A DNA stretch of 64,000 nt from Bacillus sp. FJAT-49736 (GTDB lineage Bacteria; Bacillota; Bacilli; Bacillales; Bacillaceae_C), in NCBI RefSeq assembly GCF_018343615.1, contig NZ_JAGYPI010000004.1, positions 63,588 to 127,587 on the forward strand. The letters are read 5' to 3'. The notes beneath the pieces are model-generated. The model searched no databases. It was not told the DNA's origin and saw nothing but the letters and a program-made list of their open reading frames with translations. Made by a program: the position numbers and the translations under genes. Shown here one piece after another: positions 8,317-17,039 of the stretch. Within the stretch, counting starts at the first letter, position 1. Each line of letters opens with the position of its first letter.

Positions 8317-8796
8317 TTATTTTTTAACAACAGGAATCCACATTTCACCAAATACTAAGCCGTTTCGCTGCCCCATCTCCACCGTAGTATTTGGCCCGCC
8401 AACATAGGCAAAATCCTTTACCTCAGGCAGTACTTGACCAAAGGCAACGCCAGCAAGCGTATTGCTCAACTCATCGGATGTTTTTGCTTCCCCTTTCACA
8501 ACTAGGTATTCTCCTTTAGGAAATTGAATGACTCTCGTTGCTTCTGGTACCGACTCCTCGGTCATGACGCCAGCATAATGCATCATCTTGTTATTTACTG
8601 CTTCGTTCACGGCAAAAATGTAATCATTTGTAGCTATGGCTTTTAAAGTATCCAGCGTTCCATCTTGTTTGACAGCCGACCAAAAGTCTGCCTTTTCCTT
8701 GTTGATGCCAGCGAAGTCTGTGTAATGGCTCTTAAGCTCTGTTCCGATACCTAAAACAGTAAAGCTGTCTTTTTCTTCTAGGGTATAATTGGTCAT
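8317..8796 (-). CDS. yobU: YobU-like effector-binding (GyrI-like) protein
   Basis: A stand-alone 159-aa GyrI-like/AraC effector-binding domain with two SHS2-type repeats. Recognisable segments are TVLGIGTEL, the central FAVNEAVNNKMMHYAG and FPKGEYLVVKG. Length and context (divergent from a YobV homologue) match B. subtilis YobU. Such domains bind small hydrophobic or cationic ligands and can work without a DNA-binding domain. It probably senses a ligand for, or alongside, YobV. Confidence 0.85.
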   Translation of the reverse strand: MTNYTLEEKDSFTVLGIGTELKSHYTDFAGINKEKADFWSAVKQDGTLDTLKAIATNDYIFAVNEAVNNKMMHYAGVMTEESVPEATRVIQFPKGEYLVVKGEAKTSDELSNTLAGVAFGQVLPEVKDFAYVGGPNTTVEMGQRNGLVFGEMWIPVVKK

Positions 8797-8835
8797 ATTT
8801 AAAACCTTCCTTTTTTAGAAAATTAATCAAATGAT

Positions 8836-8863
8836 TTGTTTTTTCACTTGATGAGTTTATAAT
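8836..8863 (+). promoter_or_regulatory. candidate yobV promoter
   Basis: TTGTTT (8836-8841), a 16-bp spacer and TATAAT (8858-8863) precede yobV by about 45 bp. The palindrome CAAATGATTTG (8828-8838) overlaps the -35 and could be an operator in the shared yobU/yobV intergenic region. Confidence 0.45.
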
Positions 8864-8907
8864 AGCTTTAAATCGTGTCAAAAAATGATACTGTTTAGGA
8901 GGTCCCG

Positions 8908-9870
8908 ATGAAAAAAGTTGAGCGAATTAATATAATCATGCGGTATATCAATAACCGCGCCCACTTTACAATATCTGAAATCATGCAGGAATTTAACATT
9001 TCTCGTTCAACAGCTATTAGAGATATCCGAGAAATTGAAGCCATGGGGATGCCACTTGTCGCTGAAGTGGGAAGGGATGGGGGGTATTTTGTCATGAACA
9101 ACTCTGTCCTGCCCACTGTTCGCTTTACCGATAATGAGATTAAAGCTCTTTTTATTGCTTTCATGGCGACAAGAAATCAACAACTACCTTATTTAAAAAG
9201 TCGTCAGTCGTTAGCTGAAAAATTACTTGGCCTCATATCAGAAAACCAGCAAGATGACCTTGTTTTGTTAAATCAAATCTTGCTTTTTGAAGGTACAAAC
9301 CCCAATAATCCCGACTTACTTGAACTGTCGGACCTACCTCATCCTATTCTAGAAAAACTCATCCAAATCCTTCTTTTGGATAGCTATTTATTGATTACGA
9401 TCCAAGAAGGGAATGTAATAAATTCTTATCCAATTTATCTCTTGCACCTTTATCGTGAAAAAGGCCTTTGGATGATTGATGGCTTTGACCTAAAGGAAGA
9501 AAAGAGAAAGGTTTTTCCTGTCGACAATCTCACGGATGTAGAGCGTTACCCTACGAAAAAGGTTTTAAGCAAGAAAAAGATTTTAGAAAAACTAAGTAAA
9601 CAGGAGGAAGTAATGAACCTTGTGCTTGAACTTGGCCCAAAGGCGATTGCCCAGTTCAGAAAATATCATCCTTTAAAAGTATCAATATCTTATACGAATC
9701 CTTATCAAACAACTGCCATTCTCAAGACCTTTATCAATGTCCATAATCCTGAAGAATTGATTGAAATAACAAACTGGCTACTTTTCTTAGGTGAGGACAT
9801 TACGGTTAGGGAATTGCCAGAAGAAGTCTTAGAAGGTTTACGAGAGAGATTAGGCTTATTTTGCCCATAA
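8908..9870 (+). CDS. yobV: YobV-like HTH/WYL transcriptional regulator
   Basis: A 320-aa regulator with an N-terminal DeoR-type HTH (FTISEIMQEFNISRSTAIRDI, residues 20-40) followed by a WYL-type ligand-sensing region and a C-terminal WCX-like extension. The sequence GMPLVAEVGRDGGYFV is the usual wing of this family. It closely follows B. subtilis YobV. TAGGAGG lies 8 bp before the ATG. It is divergent from yobU, the usual arrangement, suggesting control of yobU and its partner gene. Confidence 0.88.
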   Translation: MKKVERINIIMRYINNRAHFTISEIMQEFNISRSTAIRDIREIEAMGMPLVAEVGRDGGYFVMNNSVLPTVRFTDNEIKALFIAFMATRNQQLPYLKSRQSLAEKLLGLISENQQDDLVLLNQILLFEGTNPNNPDLLELSDLPHPILEKLIQILLLDSYLLITIQEGNVINSYPIYLLHLYREKGLWMIDGFDLKEEKRKVFPVDNLTDVERYPTKKVLSKKKILEKLSKQEEVMNLVLELGPKAIAQFRKYHPLKVSISYTNPYQTTAILKTFINVHNPEELIEITNWLLFLGEDITVRELPEEVLEGLRERLGLFCP

Positions 9871-10156
9871 GCAGTGCTAGTTAAAACCCAAACAATTGTG
9901 AGCTTGTCCGGCTGTCCATTATCACTTATTTTTCGCCAACGTGAAAGATGGGTTCTGAAGTTGAAAATATTTTAAAAGAAAAATAGCATGTATATTAACA
10001 CTGTTCTTTAGTGAATTTCCATTTCATTTATTTTAGTGAAAGGTTAAACCTAAATTTGAAGCATTTCTCGAACTGTATTATAAATAGTAATGGTTTTTGG
10101 AATAATTCCCCTTAGGTTAATGGACTAAAAATTTTACGAAAGAAGGAAGAAACATA

Positions 10157-11005
10157 ATGCACTCGATTAAAAAAATAGGTAAGAGTTTTTGGTATATCAC
10201 TCCAATTTCGGAGACGGATAGGCCCATTCTTGGGATGGTAGTTGGAAATAATAAGACATTGATGATTGATTCAGGTAACTCAGAAAGCCATGCTCATTAT
10301 TTTCTGAAGGAGCTTTCAAAAATGGAGGTTCCAAACCCTGATATGGTTGTTCTTACACATTGGCATTGGGATCATATCTTTGGTCTTTCCGCTTTATCAA
10401 ATACAGTTTCTATCGCTTCCAAAGATACGAAAAATGAAATGGAGAAATTAATTCCGCTTTCGTGGTCAGACGAGGCAATAGATGCGCGAGTAAAAGAAGG
10501 AACAGAAATTGAATTTTGTGCAAAAGCAATGAAGAACGAATTCAAGGATCACCGAGATATTAAGATTGTCTTGCCGGATGTAACCTTTACAAAACAAATT
10601 GAAATGGACCTCGGTGGGGTAACCTGTATTGTACGACACGTTGGCGGTGATCACGCTGCAGACTCCGTAATTGTATATATTAAAGAGGAAAAGATTCTGT
10701 TTCTTGGAGACTGTATTTATCCTGATATTTTTTCTAAAAAAGAAAACTATACTATCAGCGAAACACTTCGGCTGTTAAATGAATTAGAAACATTTGATGC
10801 GGATATATATATCCCTTCGCATCAACAGCCGATATCAAAAGAGGAATTCAATCAGGAAGTTGCTATGCTTAGAACCATAGCAAAATATACGGATATTTGT
10901 GGTGGTGATAAGCAGAAGATCATAGAGGAATATGAAAAATACGTAAATAGGGAGCTTACAGAAGACGAAATGGAAACAATCACTGACTTTGTAAATGGAT
11001 ATTAA
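10157..11005 (+). CDS. metallo-beta-lactamase-fold hydrolase
   Basis: A 282-aa MBL-fold protein. The zinc motif THWHWDH (His68, His70, Asp72, His73) is followed by HVGGDHAADS and FLGDCIYPD, supplying the remaining histidine and bridging aspartate. The C-terminal 50 residues are helical and charged, an extension beyond the core fold. The substrate cannot be assigned; relatives are glyoxalase-II-like or lactonase-like. The ribosome site is GAAAGAAGGAAG. It stands alone between yobV and a terminator at 11128. Confidence 0.82.
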   Translation: MHSIKKIGKSFWYITPISETDRPILGMVVGNNKTLMIDSGNSESHAHYFLKELSKMEVPNPDMVVLTHWHWDHIFGLSALSNTVSIASKDTKNEMEKLIPLSWSDEAIDARVKEGTEIEFCAKAMKNEFKDHRDIKIVLPDVTFTKQIEMDLGGVTCIVRHVGGDHAADSVIVYIKEEKILFLGDCIYPDIFSKKENYTISETLRLLNELETFDADIYIPSHQQPISKEEFNQEVAMLRTIAKYTDICGGDKQKIIEEYEKYVNRELTEDEMETITDFVNGY

Positions 11006-11127
11006 ATTACCTAAGCAGTCAAGATATTACGATCTCGGCCGTAAAGGCTATTACGTAAACAAGCACCCTTTTGTTAAAAGTATTTTGGAGAAATCTTTTA
11101 ACGAAATGACTATTGAAATGACTATTT

Positions 11128-11155
11128 TAGCGTCAAAGAATAGACTTTGACGCTA
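11128..11155. terminator. bidirectional terminator
   Basis: TAGCGTCAAAG and CTTTGACGCTA form an 11-bp perfect stem with T-rich or A-rich flanks on both sides, between the convergent MBL and tetR genes. Confidence 0.75.
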
Positions 11156-11209
11156 TTTCTTACGTTATTTTTTGTAATCAAAAACCCGACACTTATCTAA
11201 GTTGTTACC

Positions 11210-11794
11210 TTATTCTTTATTTTTAACGATTACATCACCTAACGTTGTGGAGTATAGATATGCTAATCTTTTCGCCATTTCTTGCGGGGAGCTTTTAAAG
11301 CCCTCTTTAATCCAGTAAATAAAAAAGCCTAATAAGGCGTATGTTTCATAGGAATTAATTGCTTCTACATCAAACCATATTTCCTCTTTCAACATTAGAT
11401 CGCTTCGACTTATATTGGAAATGGTTTCACAAAAAATATTTTGTGAGCCCGGAATTACTTCGCCCATTAGCATTAGCGAAAACACAAATTGATTTTTAAA
11501 CACAAATTCAAAAATTGGAATAAGATGGGAAGGGTCGGATAAAGAAAACATCTTTTTCCCTTTAAAGCTTTCTCTATAATATTGCGCAAGCTCATCTAGA
11601 TAATCTTGAAAAATATCTGCCAATAGCTGTGTACTATCCTCATAATGGGAATAAAAAGTAACTCTATTACAGCGGGCAACTTTTGCAATTTGTGTAATAG
11701 AAATCTCCTTAAATTCTTTTTCCTTTAATAACTCCAACATTGCTTTTTTCAAATTGTTACGTGTTCTTAAGATTCGTCGATCTTCTTTAGCCAC
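11210..11794 (-). CDS. TetR-family regulator
   Basis: A 194-aa TetR protein. The N-terminal HTH ISITQIAKVARCNRVTFYSHY (about residues 37-57) carries the family F-Y-x-H/Y ending. The C-terminal ligand domain resembles DhaS-type members (TetR_C_8-like). The GTG at 11794 is preferred over 11806, because the AGGTGA ribosome site overlaps the earlier GTG. It is divergent from an SDR dehydrogenase. A 19-bp inverted repeat in the shared gap is its likely operator. Confidence 0.85.
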   Translation of the reverse strand: MAKEDRRILRTRNNLKKAMLELLKEKEFKEISITQIAKVARCNRVTFYSHYEDSTQLLADIFQDYLDELAQYYRESFKGKKMFSLSDPSHLIPIFEFVFKNQFVFSLMLMGEVIPGSQNIFCETISNISRSDLMLKEEIWFDVEAINSYETYALLGFFIYWIKEGFKSSPQEMAKRLAYLYSTTLGDVIVKNKE

Positions 11795-11877
11795 TTGAAA
11801 TGTCACCTAGCCTTGCAACATACATTCTTCTTAAAAGTATAACATGAAAAATGCGGGTACGTTTCTCAAAATATTCC

Positions 11878-11944
11878 ATTGAATGCTTCATTCAATTATT
11901 TAGTAAGCGTCTTTTTTGACACACATATAAAATTCTGTTATTTT
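11878..11944 (+). promoter_or_regulatory. SDR promoter with candidate TetR operator
   Basis: ATTGAATG-CTT-CATTCAAT (11878-11896) is a perfect inverted repeat with a 3-bp spacer. Downstream are TTGACA (11916-11921), a 17-bp spacer and TATTTT (11939-11944), reading toward the dehydrogenase at 12026. Confidence 0.65.
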
Positions 11945-12025
11945 ACACTTGTAGTTTAAATGATATATCGCCTGTTTCAGTTTCAGGAAGATTTAGTTTT
12001 TTATTTGAAAGGGAGGAGTTCTTTA

Positions 12026-12760
12026 ATGGCTCGTTTAAAAGGAAAAATAGCAATTATTACAGGCGCTGCTCAAGGTATGGGAGCATCTCACGCAAGACGC
12101 TTTGTCGCAGAGGGTGCAAAAGTTATATTAACAGATTTAAATGAAGAAAAAGGTACAGCATTAGCAAGCGAATTGGGCGGAAATGCTTTATTTGTAAAAC
12201 ATAATGTAACAAACGCAGAAGAGTGGGCAGATGTTGTTGCTAAAGCTGAAGAAAAGTTCGGACCAGTCAACGTATTAGTAAACAATGCCGGTATTACAAT
12301 GGCGAAGTCAATTCTTGAAACTACAGAACAAGAATACCGCCGCATTGTGGATATTAATCAGGTATCTGTATTTTTAGGATTAAAAACAGTTATTCCATCC
12401 ATGCAAAAAGCAGGTGGCGGCTCGATTATTAACATTTCTTCAATAAATGGTCTTGTTGGTGGAGCAGTTGGTTATACGGATACAAAATTTGCTGTTCGCG
12501 GTATGACAAAAGCAGCTGCGATGGAATGTTCACACTATGGTATCCGTGTTAACTCTGTACATCCAGGAGTTATCGCGACTCCAATGGTAGTGCAAGAAGA
12601 TACAAAGGCCGCTGTAGAGGAATTTGCCAAGCACATTCCTTTAAAGAGAGTTGCACAACCGGAAGAAGTAACAAATATTGTTTTATACTTAGCTTCTGAT
12701 GAATCAAGCTACTCTACAGGCTCTGAATTTATTGTTGATGGTGGATTAACTGCGATGTAG
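12026..12760 (+). CDS. short-chain dehydrogenase/reductase
   Basis: A 244-aa classical SDR. It has TGAAQGMG (cofactor loop, residues 12-19), NNAG (87-90), and the catalytic tetrad Asn111, Ser139, Tyr150 and Lys154 (YTDTK). VDGG ends the fold. Asp37 in ILTDLN suggests NAD(H) preference. Sequence blocks resemble 3-alpha-hydroxysteroid/cyclohexanol-type dehydrogenases, but the substrate is uncertain. The ATG at 12026 is chosen because GGGAGGAG precedes it. The divergent TetR gene probably represses it. Confidence 0.88.
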   Translation: MARLKGKIAIITGAAQGMGASHARRFVAEGAKVILTDLNEEKGTALASELGGNALFVKHNVTNAEEWADVVAKAEEKFGPVNVLVNNAGITMAKSILETTEQEYRRIVDINQVSVFLGLKTVIPSMQKAGGGSIINISSINGLVGGAVGYTDTKFAVRGMTKAAAMECSHYGIRVNSVHPGVIATPMVVQEDTKAAVEEFAKHIPLKRVAQPEEVTNIVLYLASDESSYSTGSEFIVDGGLTAM

Positions 12761-12765
12761 AAACA

Positions 12766-12793
12766 AATGGCACTCCTTATGGGTGCCATTTTT
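12766..12793 (+). terminator. terminator of the SDR gene
   Basis: AATGGCAC and GTGCCATT followed by TTTTA. Confidence 0.8.
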
Positions 12794-12853
12794 ATACATT
12801 GAGGCTGTTCTCAATTTATCTAATAAGAACACTGGCACTCCCTAAGTTTTAAA

Positions 12854-14026
12854 CTAAATAGAAAGCGAAGTTTCCTTTTTAAGTTCTAGCTTTCTATATA
12901 CAAGTGCAAGAATCATCGATGGAATAGTGCAAACAATCATTCCGATGAAAGCATATCTTGGTTCAATTTCGTATAAATAGCCGCCGAACATCGTAAAGAC
13001 GGCAGTGCTCCAACTAAGAGCCAGTGCGGAGTACATCCCTTGAGCTTTAGGAATTTGAGACGGAGAAATGTTCTTTATTAAGTATTTCATAAAGGCGTAA
13101 TGCCCCATAGCGAATGAACATGCGTGTAAAATTTGCGAAACAGAGAAAACAAATACATTAGGAAAGGCAAATACTAATATCCAGCGTAAAGAGGAACCTA
13201 ATGCTGCCATTGCAAGTAGGGAGCCTACGGAAAAGTTTTGAAATCTCCTATCTGCGATGGAAAAAAAGATAATTTCTGCAACCACGGCAATATTTATAAT
13301 TACACCTATCAAATATTTGGGTGCATGGATTTCCTGTAAAAAGAGATAACCATAATTGTAATAAGAAGCATGTGCTGCTTGAAGTAAGATCACGATAATT
13401 AGTACCAAACTAAAGTGTTTGATATCGAATAATTTTAACAGCCCCATCTTTTGTGTTTTGTCTGCATGTGGCTTTTTAGATAGTATAACTGGTGCACGCA
13501 TGAAGCCAAGACATACTACAAACACTGTACCAAATATAAACGCCCATAAAATCACTCGATCTCCAAGCATCCCTGTAAATACAGATAGAATCATTCCTGC
13601 CAAGATGAATCCAATAGATCCCCACTGACGGCTTTTCCCATAATGCTTTAATTGGTTATTTTGTACGAGGATACTCGCAGCGCTATCTAAAGCGGGCATT
13701 AATGCAGGGTAGAAAAAATGGAATATTAATGTGACTATAAGTAAGCTAGTAAAGGTATTTGCTGGAATATAACACAGAATAGAAATCAGAGTACCGATTT
13801 TCGCTCCATTTAATAAGATTTTACTACTCAATTTTCCTGATAAATAAGGAAAAGCAAATAATGTAGAAAGGCCTCTTGCGACCAAGCCTAAGCTCATAAT
13901 CAAACTAGCTTGAGGAACCGTAATCCCTTTTGCATGAATCATCCATCCTGTCCAAAAGGGCAGAAAAATTCCCCATGTCATAAAAAAACTAAAAAACTGT
14001 AAACTCATCCAACGATGTGTATTCAT
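12854..14026 (-). CDS. HcaT-like MFS transporter
   Basis: A 390-aa, 12-segment major-facilitator protein. It follows E. coli HcaT (3-phenylpropionate permease) across its length: TWGIFLPFW, RQWGSIGFI, LLQAAHASYY, QILHACSFAMGHYAFMKY and MTVFAGFLY-like MFGGYLYE. The start at 14026 has GGAGG 8 bp upstream. The substrate is probably an aromatic or other small carboxylate, or a nucleoside, but this is inference. It is divergent from a YeiL-like regulator with about 80 bp between starts. Confidence 0.78.
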   Translation of the reverse strand: MNTHRWMSLQFFSFFMTWGIFLPFWTGWMIHAKGITVPQASLIMSLGLVARGLSTLFAFPYLSGKLSSKILLNGAKIGTLISILCYIPANTFTSLLIVTLIFHFFYPALMPALDSAASILVQNNQLKHYGKSRQWGSIGFILAGMILSVFTGMLGDRVILWAFIFGTVFVVCLGFMRAPVILSKKPHADKTQKMGLLKLFDIKHFSLVLIIVILLQAAHASYYNYGYLFLQEIHAPKYLIGVIINIAVVAEIIFFSIADRRFQNFSVGSLLAMAALGSSLRWILVFAFPNVFVFSVSQILHACSFAMGHYAFMKYLIKNISPSQIPKAQGMYSALALSWSTAVFTMFGGYLYEIEPRYAFIGMIVCTIPSMILALVYRKLELKKETSLSI

Positions 14027-14078
14027 TCTATATACCTCCATTGTTTGCATGTTATCATGGAAGTATATTAATAAATAG

Positions 14079-14098
14079 GAGATATCTCATATTATGAG
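14079..14098. promoter_or_regulatory. overlapping palindromes in the hcaT-like/yeiL-like divergent gap
   Basis: GAGATATCTC (14079-14088) overlaps CTCATA-T-TATGAG (14086-14098), which itself covers the ribosome site of the YeiL-like gene. Binding here could block both initiation regions. Confidence 0.4.
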
Positions 14099-14105
14099 GT
14101 GAATG

Positions 14106-14774
14106 ATGGAAATCTACAAAGGTAAAAAAAAGCAATTGTATTTGGAAAAGAACTCTATTGCAAATTTGTTTTCTTTTCCGGCGGAAGAGTTTATGGAAGT
14201 GCACGAATACCAACGTGATGAGTGGATCATTCAAGAGGGGATGAGACCCAATTTTTTATTTTATGTTATGGAGGGAAAAGCAAAAATATATATAACTCAT
14301 CAAAATGGCAAAGTTTCCTTAATTAATTTTATTAACCGAAAAGATTACATTGGCGAAATGGAATTATTAAACGATGTCTACTATACAAAAGGAATTCAAG
14401 CCTCAACGAAGACCATTTGTTTTGCTCTTTCCATTCATCACTGTCGTACACAATTAATGGAAGATGCCAAATTTTTACGTGAATTAACGAAGTTTTTAAG
14501 TATAAAGGCAACACATATGGCGTCTAAGTATTCACAGAGCCTTGCTTTTCCCCTAGAAAATCGGCTTGCGGATTTCATCTTGCAACTAGCTGATGAAGGC
14601 GTTTATAAAGAAAAACATGTAACTGTTTGTGATTATTTAGGTGTATCCTACCGACACTTACTACATGTGCTTACACAATTTTGCGATAAAGGATATCTAC
14701 AAAAAGATGGGAGATATTATCATATTAAACAATACCATTCCTTATTGGAACTTGCGGAAATGTTGAAGAATTAG
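14106..14774 (+). CDS. yeiL: YeiL-like Crp/Fnr-family regulator
   Basis: A protein of about 222 aa with an N-terminal cyclic-nucleotide-binding-like beta-barrel (DEWIIQEGMRPNFLFYVMEGKAK) and a C-terminal winged helix (DYLGVSYRHLLHVLTQFCDKGYL). This is the YeiL arrangement, with the HTH reading GVSYRHL rather than the Crp-type SRETVSR. The second of two adjacent ATG codons is preferred for spacing from GAGG. Isolated cysteines are present, but no full Fnr [4Fe-4S] cluster set at the N-terminus. Probably controls the divergent transporter. Confidence 0.8.
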   Translation: MEIYKGKKKQLYLEKNSIANLFSFPAEEFMEVHEYQRDEWIIQEGMRPNFLFYVMEGKAKIYITHQNGKVSLINFINRKDYIGEMELLNDVYYTKGIQASTKTICFALSIHHCRTQLMEDAKFLRELTKFLSIKATHMASKYSQSLAFPLENRLADFILQLADEGVYKEKHVTVCDYLGVSYRHLLHVLTQFCDKGYLQKDGRYYHIKQYHSLLELAEMLKN

Positions 14775-14858
14775 CAGCTATTTAGGATGAAGAATATAAA
14801 CTGAACCTAATGTTAGGAAGACAAAAACTATTGGTATTACTTAGTGGAGGGAGTCCTG

Positions 14859-15011
14859 TTGAAATTAATGTCAAAAAAGAATAAGCTAATTATTTCACTA
14901 ATAATAATATTAATTATATGTATTGCTGGTCTATTGGATATTAAATATAAAGGGTTTTTCTATCGATTATTACCTAGTTCGATTCAATCATATTTAGCTA
15001 ATATTTCTTAA
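14859..15011 (+). CDS. small single-span membrane peptide (50 aa)
   Basis: An open frame of 50 codons starts at TTG 14859 with GGAGGGA 6-7 bp upstream; an in-frame ATG follows at 14868. The product begins KLMSKKNK, then a hydrophobic segment of about 17 residues (LIISLIIILIICIAGLL), then a basic stretch with a YRLLPSS motif. This positive-inside, single-span layout is typical of small membrane peptides. No family is recognised. It is followed by a strong terminator at 15041. Confidence 0.6.
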   Translation: MKLMSKKNKLIISLIIILIICIAGLLDIKYKGFFYRLLPSSIQSYLANIS

Positions 15012-15040
15012 ATATATGAACTTGTCTTTGCAGGAAAAGT

Positions 15041-15078
15041 AAAAAGAGGTTGAAAGTAAAGTATTTCAACCTCTTTTT
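15041..15078. terminator. bidirectional terminator
   Basis: AAAAAGAGGTTGAAA and TTTCAACCTCTTTTT form a 15-bp perfect stem. It serves the small peptide gene and the P5C dehydrogenase gene. Confidence 0.9.
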
Positions 15079-15091
15079 ATATTATATTTAA

Positions 15092-16723
15092 TTATTCTGC
15101 ATCCATAAATGGATATGCAATATCTGTAGTTGGTGCAAAGTTTTCTTTGATAACACGAGGACTAGTCCAACGAATCATGTTAAATACTGAACCTGCTTTA
15201 TCGTTTGTACCAGAACCACGAGAACCACCGAATGGTTGTTGATTAATCATAGCACCAGTTGGTTTGTCATTGATATAGAAGTTTCCTGCTGCACCTGATA
15301 AGCGATTTTCTAAATGCTGAATGGCTTGACGATCTTGTGCAAAAATAGAACCAGTTAGTGCATACATAGAAGCTGTGTCAACTGCCACTAATGTTTCTTC
15401 TAATTTTTCGTTTTCGTATACATAGATCGTTAGTACTGGGCCAAAGATTTCTTCCACCATCGTTTTGAAGTTTGGATTTGTTGTTACAATGATCGTTGGT
15501 TGAACGAAGTATCCAACAGAATCATCATACGTACCACCAGCAATAATTTCCGCTTCTTCTGAAGCTTTTGCATATTCAATATAGCTTGTAATAGAATCAA
15601 ATGCTGGTTTATCAATAACAGCACCCATAAAGTTACGGAAGTCACGAACATCTCCAACTTTAAGCTTAGCTGTTTCTTCTACTAAACCTGCTTTAACTTC
15701 TTCCCACATGCTAGCAGGGATGTATGCACGAGAAGCTGCTGAACATTTTTGACCTTGGTATTCGAATGCGCCACGAACTAGGCTTGCGACTACTTTGTCC
15801 GCTTGTGCAGATTCATGAGCAAATACAAAGTCTTTTCCACCAGTTTCCCCAATTAAACGAGGATATGAGTGATAGTTAGCAATGTTTTCTCCTACTGTTT
15901 TCCAAATGGTTTGGAATGTAGCTGTAGATCCAGTAAAGTGGAATCCAGACATGCGAGGGTCTGTTAACACTATTTCGGATACTTGTGAGCCACGAGAAGG
16001 CACAAAGTTAATAACACCTTTTGGTAGACCAGCTTCTTCTAAAATACGCATAAAGTAGTAGTTTGCTAGCATAGAAGTTGTTGCAGGCTTCCAAACTACA
16101 ACGTTCCCCATCATTGCAGGAGCTGCAGGTAAGTTTCCGCCAATTGCTGTGAAGTTGAATGGAGAAATAGCTAATACGAAACCATCTAAAGGACGGTAAT
16201 CTGTACGGTTCCAAATATTTTTCATACTGGACGGTTGAATTTGATACACTTGATTAGCATAGTCTACGCCGAAACGTAAGAAATCTACTAATTCTTGAGC
16301 TGAATCAATTTCCGCTTGAACAACTGTTTTGGATTGTCCTAACATTGTAGCAGCATTCATTACATCACGGTATGGACCAGAGATTAAATCCGCAGCTTTT
16401 AGGAAAATAGCTGCACGGTGCTCCCATGGCATATTTGCCCATGCTTCTTTCGCAGCCATTGCTGACTCGATAGCATCACGTAATTCTTTTTCTCCGGCTT
16501 GAGAATAGTTAGCTAATATATGTTGATGATCGTGAGGCATAATCACTTGCTTCACTGTATCTGTTTTAATATTTTCCCCATTAATAATGACAGGGATATC
16601 GACTACGATGCCAGATTGGCGTTTTAATTCTGCTTTTAATGTTTCACGTTCTTTAGTACCTGGAGCGTATGAATTACCAGGCTCATTTGTAGGTGTTGGG
16701 ATTTTGAAAATTCCGTTACTCAT
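15092..16723 (-). CDS. pruA: 1-pyrroline-5-carboxylate dehydrogenase (ALDH4A1-type)
   Basis: A 543-aa aldehyde dehydrogenase with catalytic Cys327 (GQKCSAASRAY) and Glu293 (IGETGGKD). It oxidises glutamate-gamma-semialdehyde (P5C) to glutamate with NAD+, the last step of proline and arginine catabolism. Blocks such as SPFNFTAIGGNLP, KPAT, FHFTGSTATF, YQGQKCSA and PTGAMINQQPFGGSRGSGTNDKAG match the longer ALDH4A1 (mitochondrial-like) type rather than the 515-aa Bacillus RocA. No proline dehydrogenase gene is adjacent. AAAGGA precedes the ATG. Confidence 0.88.
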   Translation of the reverse strand: MSNGIFKIPTPTNEPGNSYAPGTKERETLKAELKRQSGIVVDIPVIINGENIKTDTVKQVIMPHDHQHILANYSQAGEKELRDAIESAMAAKEAWANMPWEHRAAIFLKAADLISGPYRDVMNAATMLGQSKTVVQAEIDSAQELVDFLRFGVDYANQVYQIQPSSMKNIWNRTDYRPLDGFVLAISPFNFTAIGGNLPAAPAMMGNVVVWKPATTSMLANYYFMRILEEAGLPKGVINFVPSRGSQVSEIVLTDPRMSGFHFTGSTATFQTIWKTVGENIANYHSYPRLIGETGGKDFVFAHESAQADKVVASLVRGAFEYQGQKCSAASRAYIPASMWEEVKAGLVEETAKLKVGDVRDFRNFMGAVIDKPAFDSITSYIEYAKASEEAEIIAGGTYDDSVGYFVQPTIIVTTNPNFKTMVEEIFGPVLTIYVYENEKLEETLVAVDTASMYALTGSIFAQDRQAIQHLENRLSGAAGNFYINDKPTGAMINQQPFGGSRGSGTNDKAGSVFNMIRWTSPRVIKENFAPTTDIAYPFMDAE

Positions 16724-17039
16724 TCTTTCACATTCCTTTCTATTTATATATTCTGTTGCTTTTCATACAAATCTCTTGTTTCGACAATATTATAACATAC
16801 TTTTTCTATTCTTGAGATTTGTATTATTTCTTATGGTTAGGAATTTACATCCAACTCATGGTTATCGTCAAATTTATGAAAATTTGAAGGTACTCCATTA
16901 AATTTCCCCATCTGGTCATTGTTTTAGGTACATCACTTTTTAGGAAAGGTTTCTGTTTACCACATATAAAGGTTATTAATATGGTTTTAGCTTAAAAAAG
17001 CAATAAAGTTAACGATTTCTAGAATTTAAATACCTTCTT
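16724..17039. other. intergenic region with a possible transposase remnant
   Basis: This gap carries the P5C dehydrogenase promoter region (a TATAAT-like -10 on the minus strand near 16790). A 22-codon plus-strand stretch at 16833-16901 encodes VRNLHPTHGYRQIYENLK, which resembles the HPTYGYRRI motif of IS3-family OrfB transposases. It may be a tiny insertion-sequence remnant. Confidence 0.3.
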
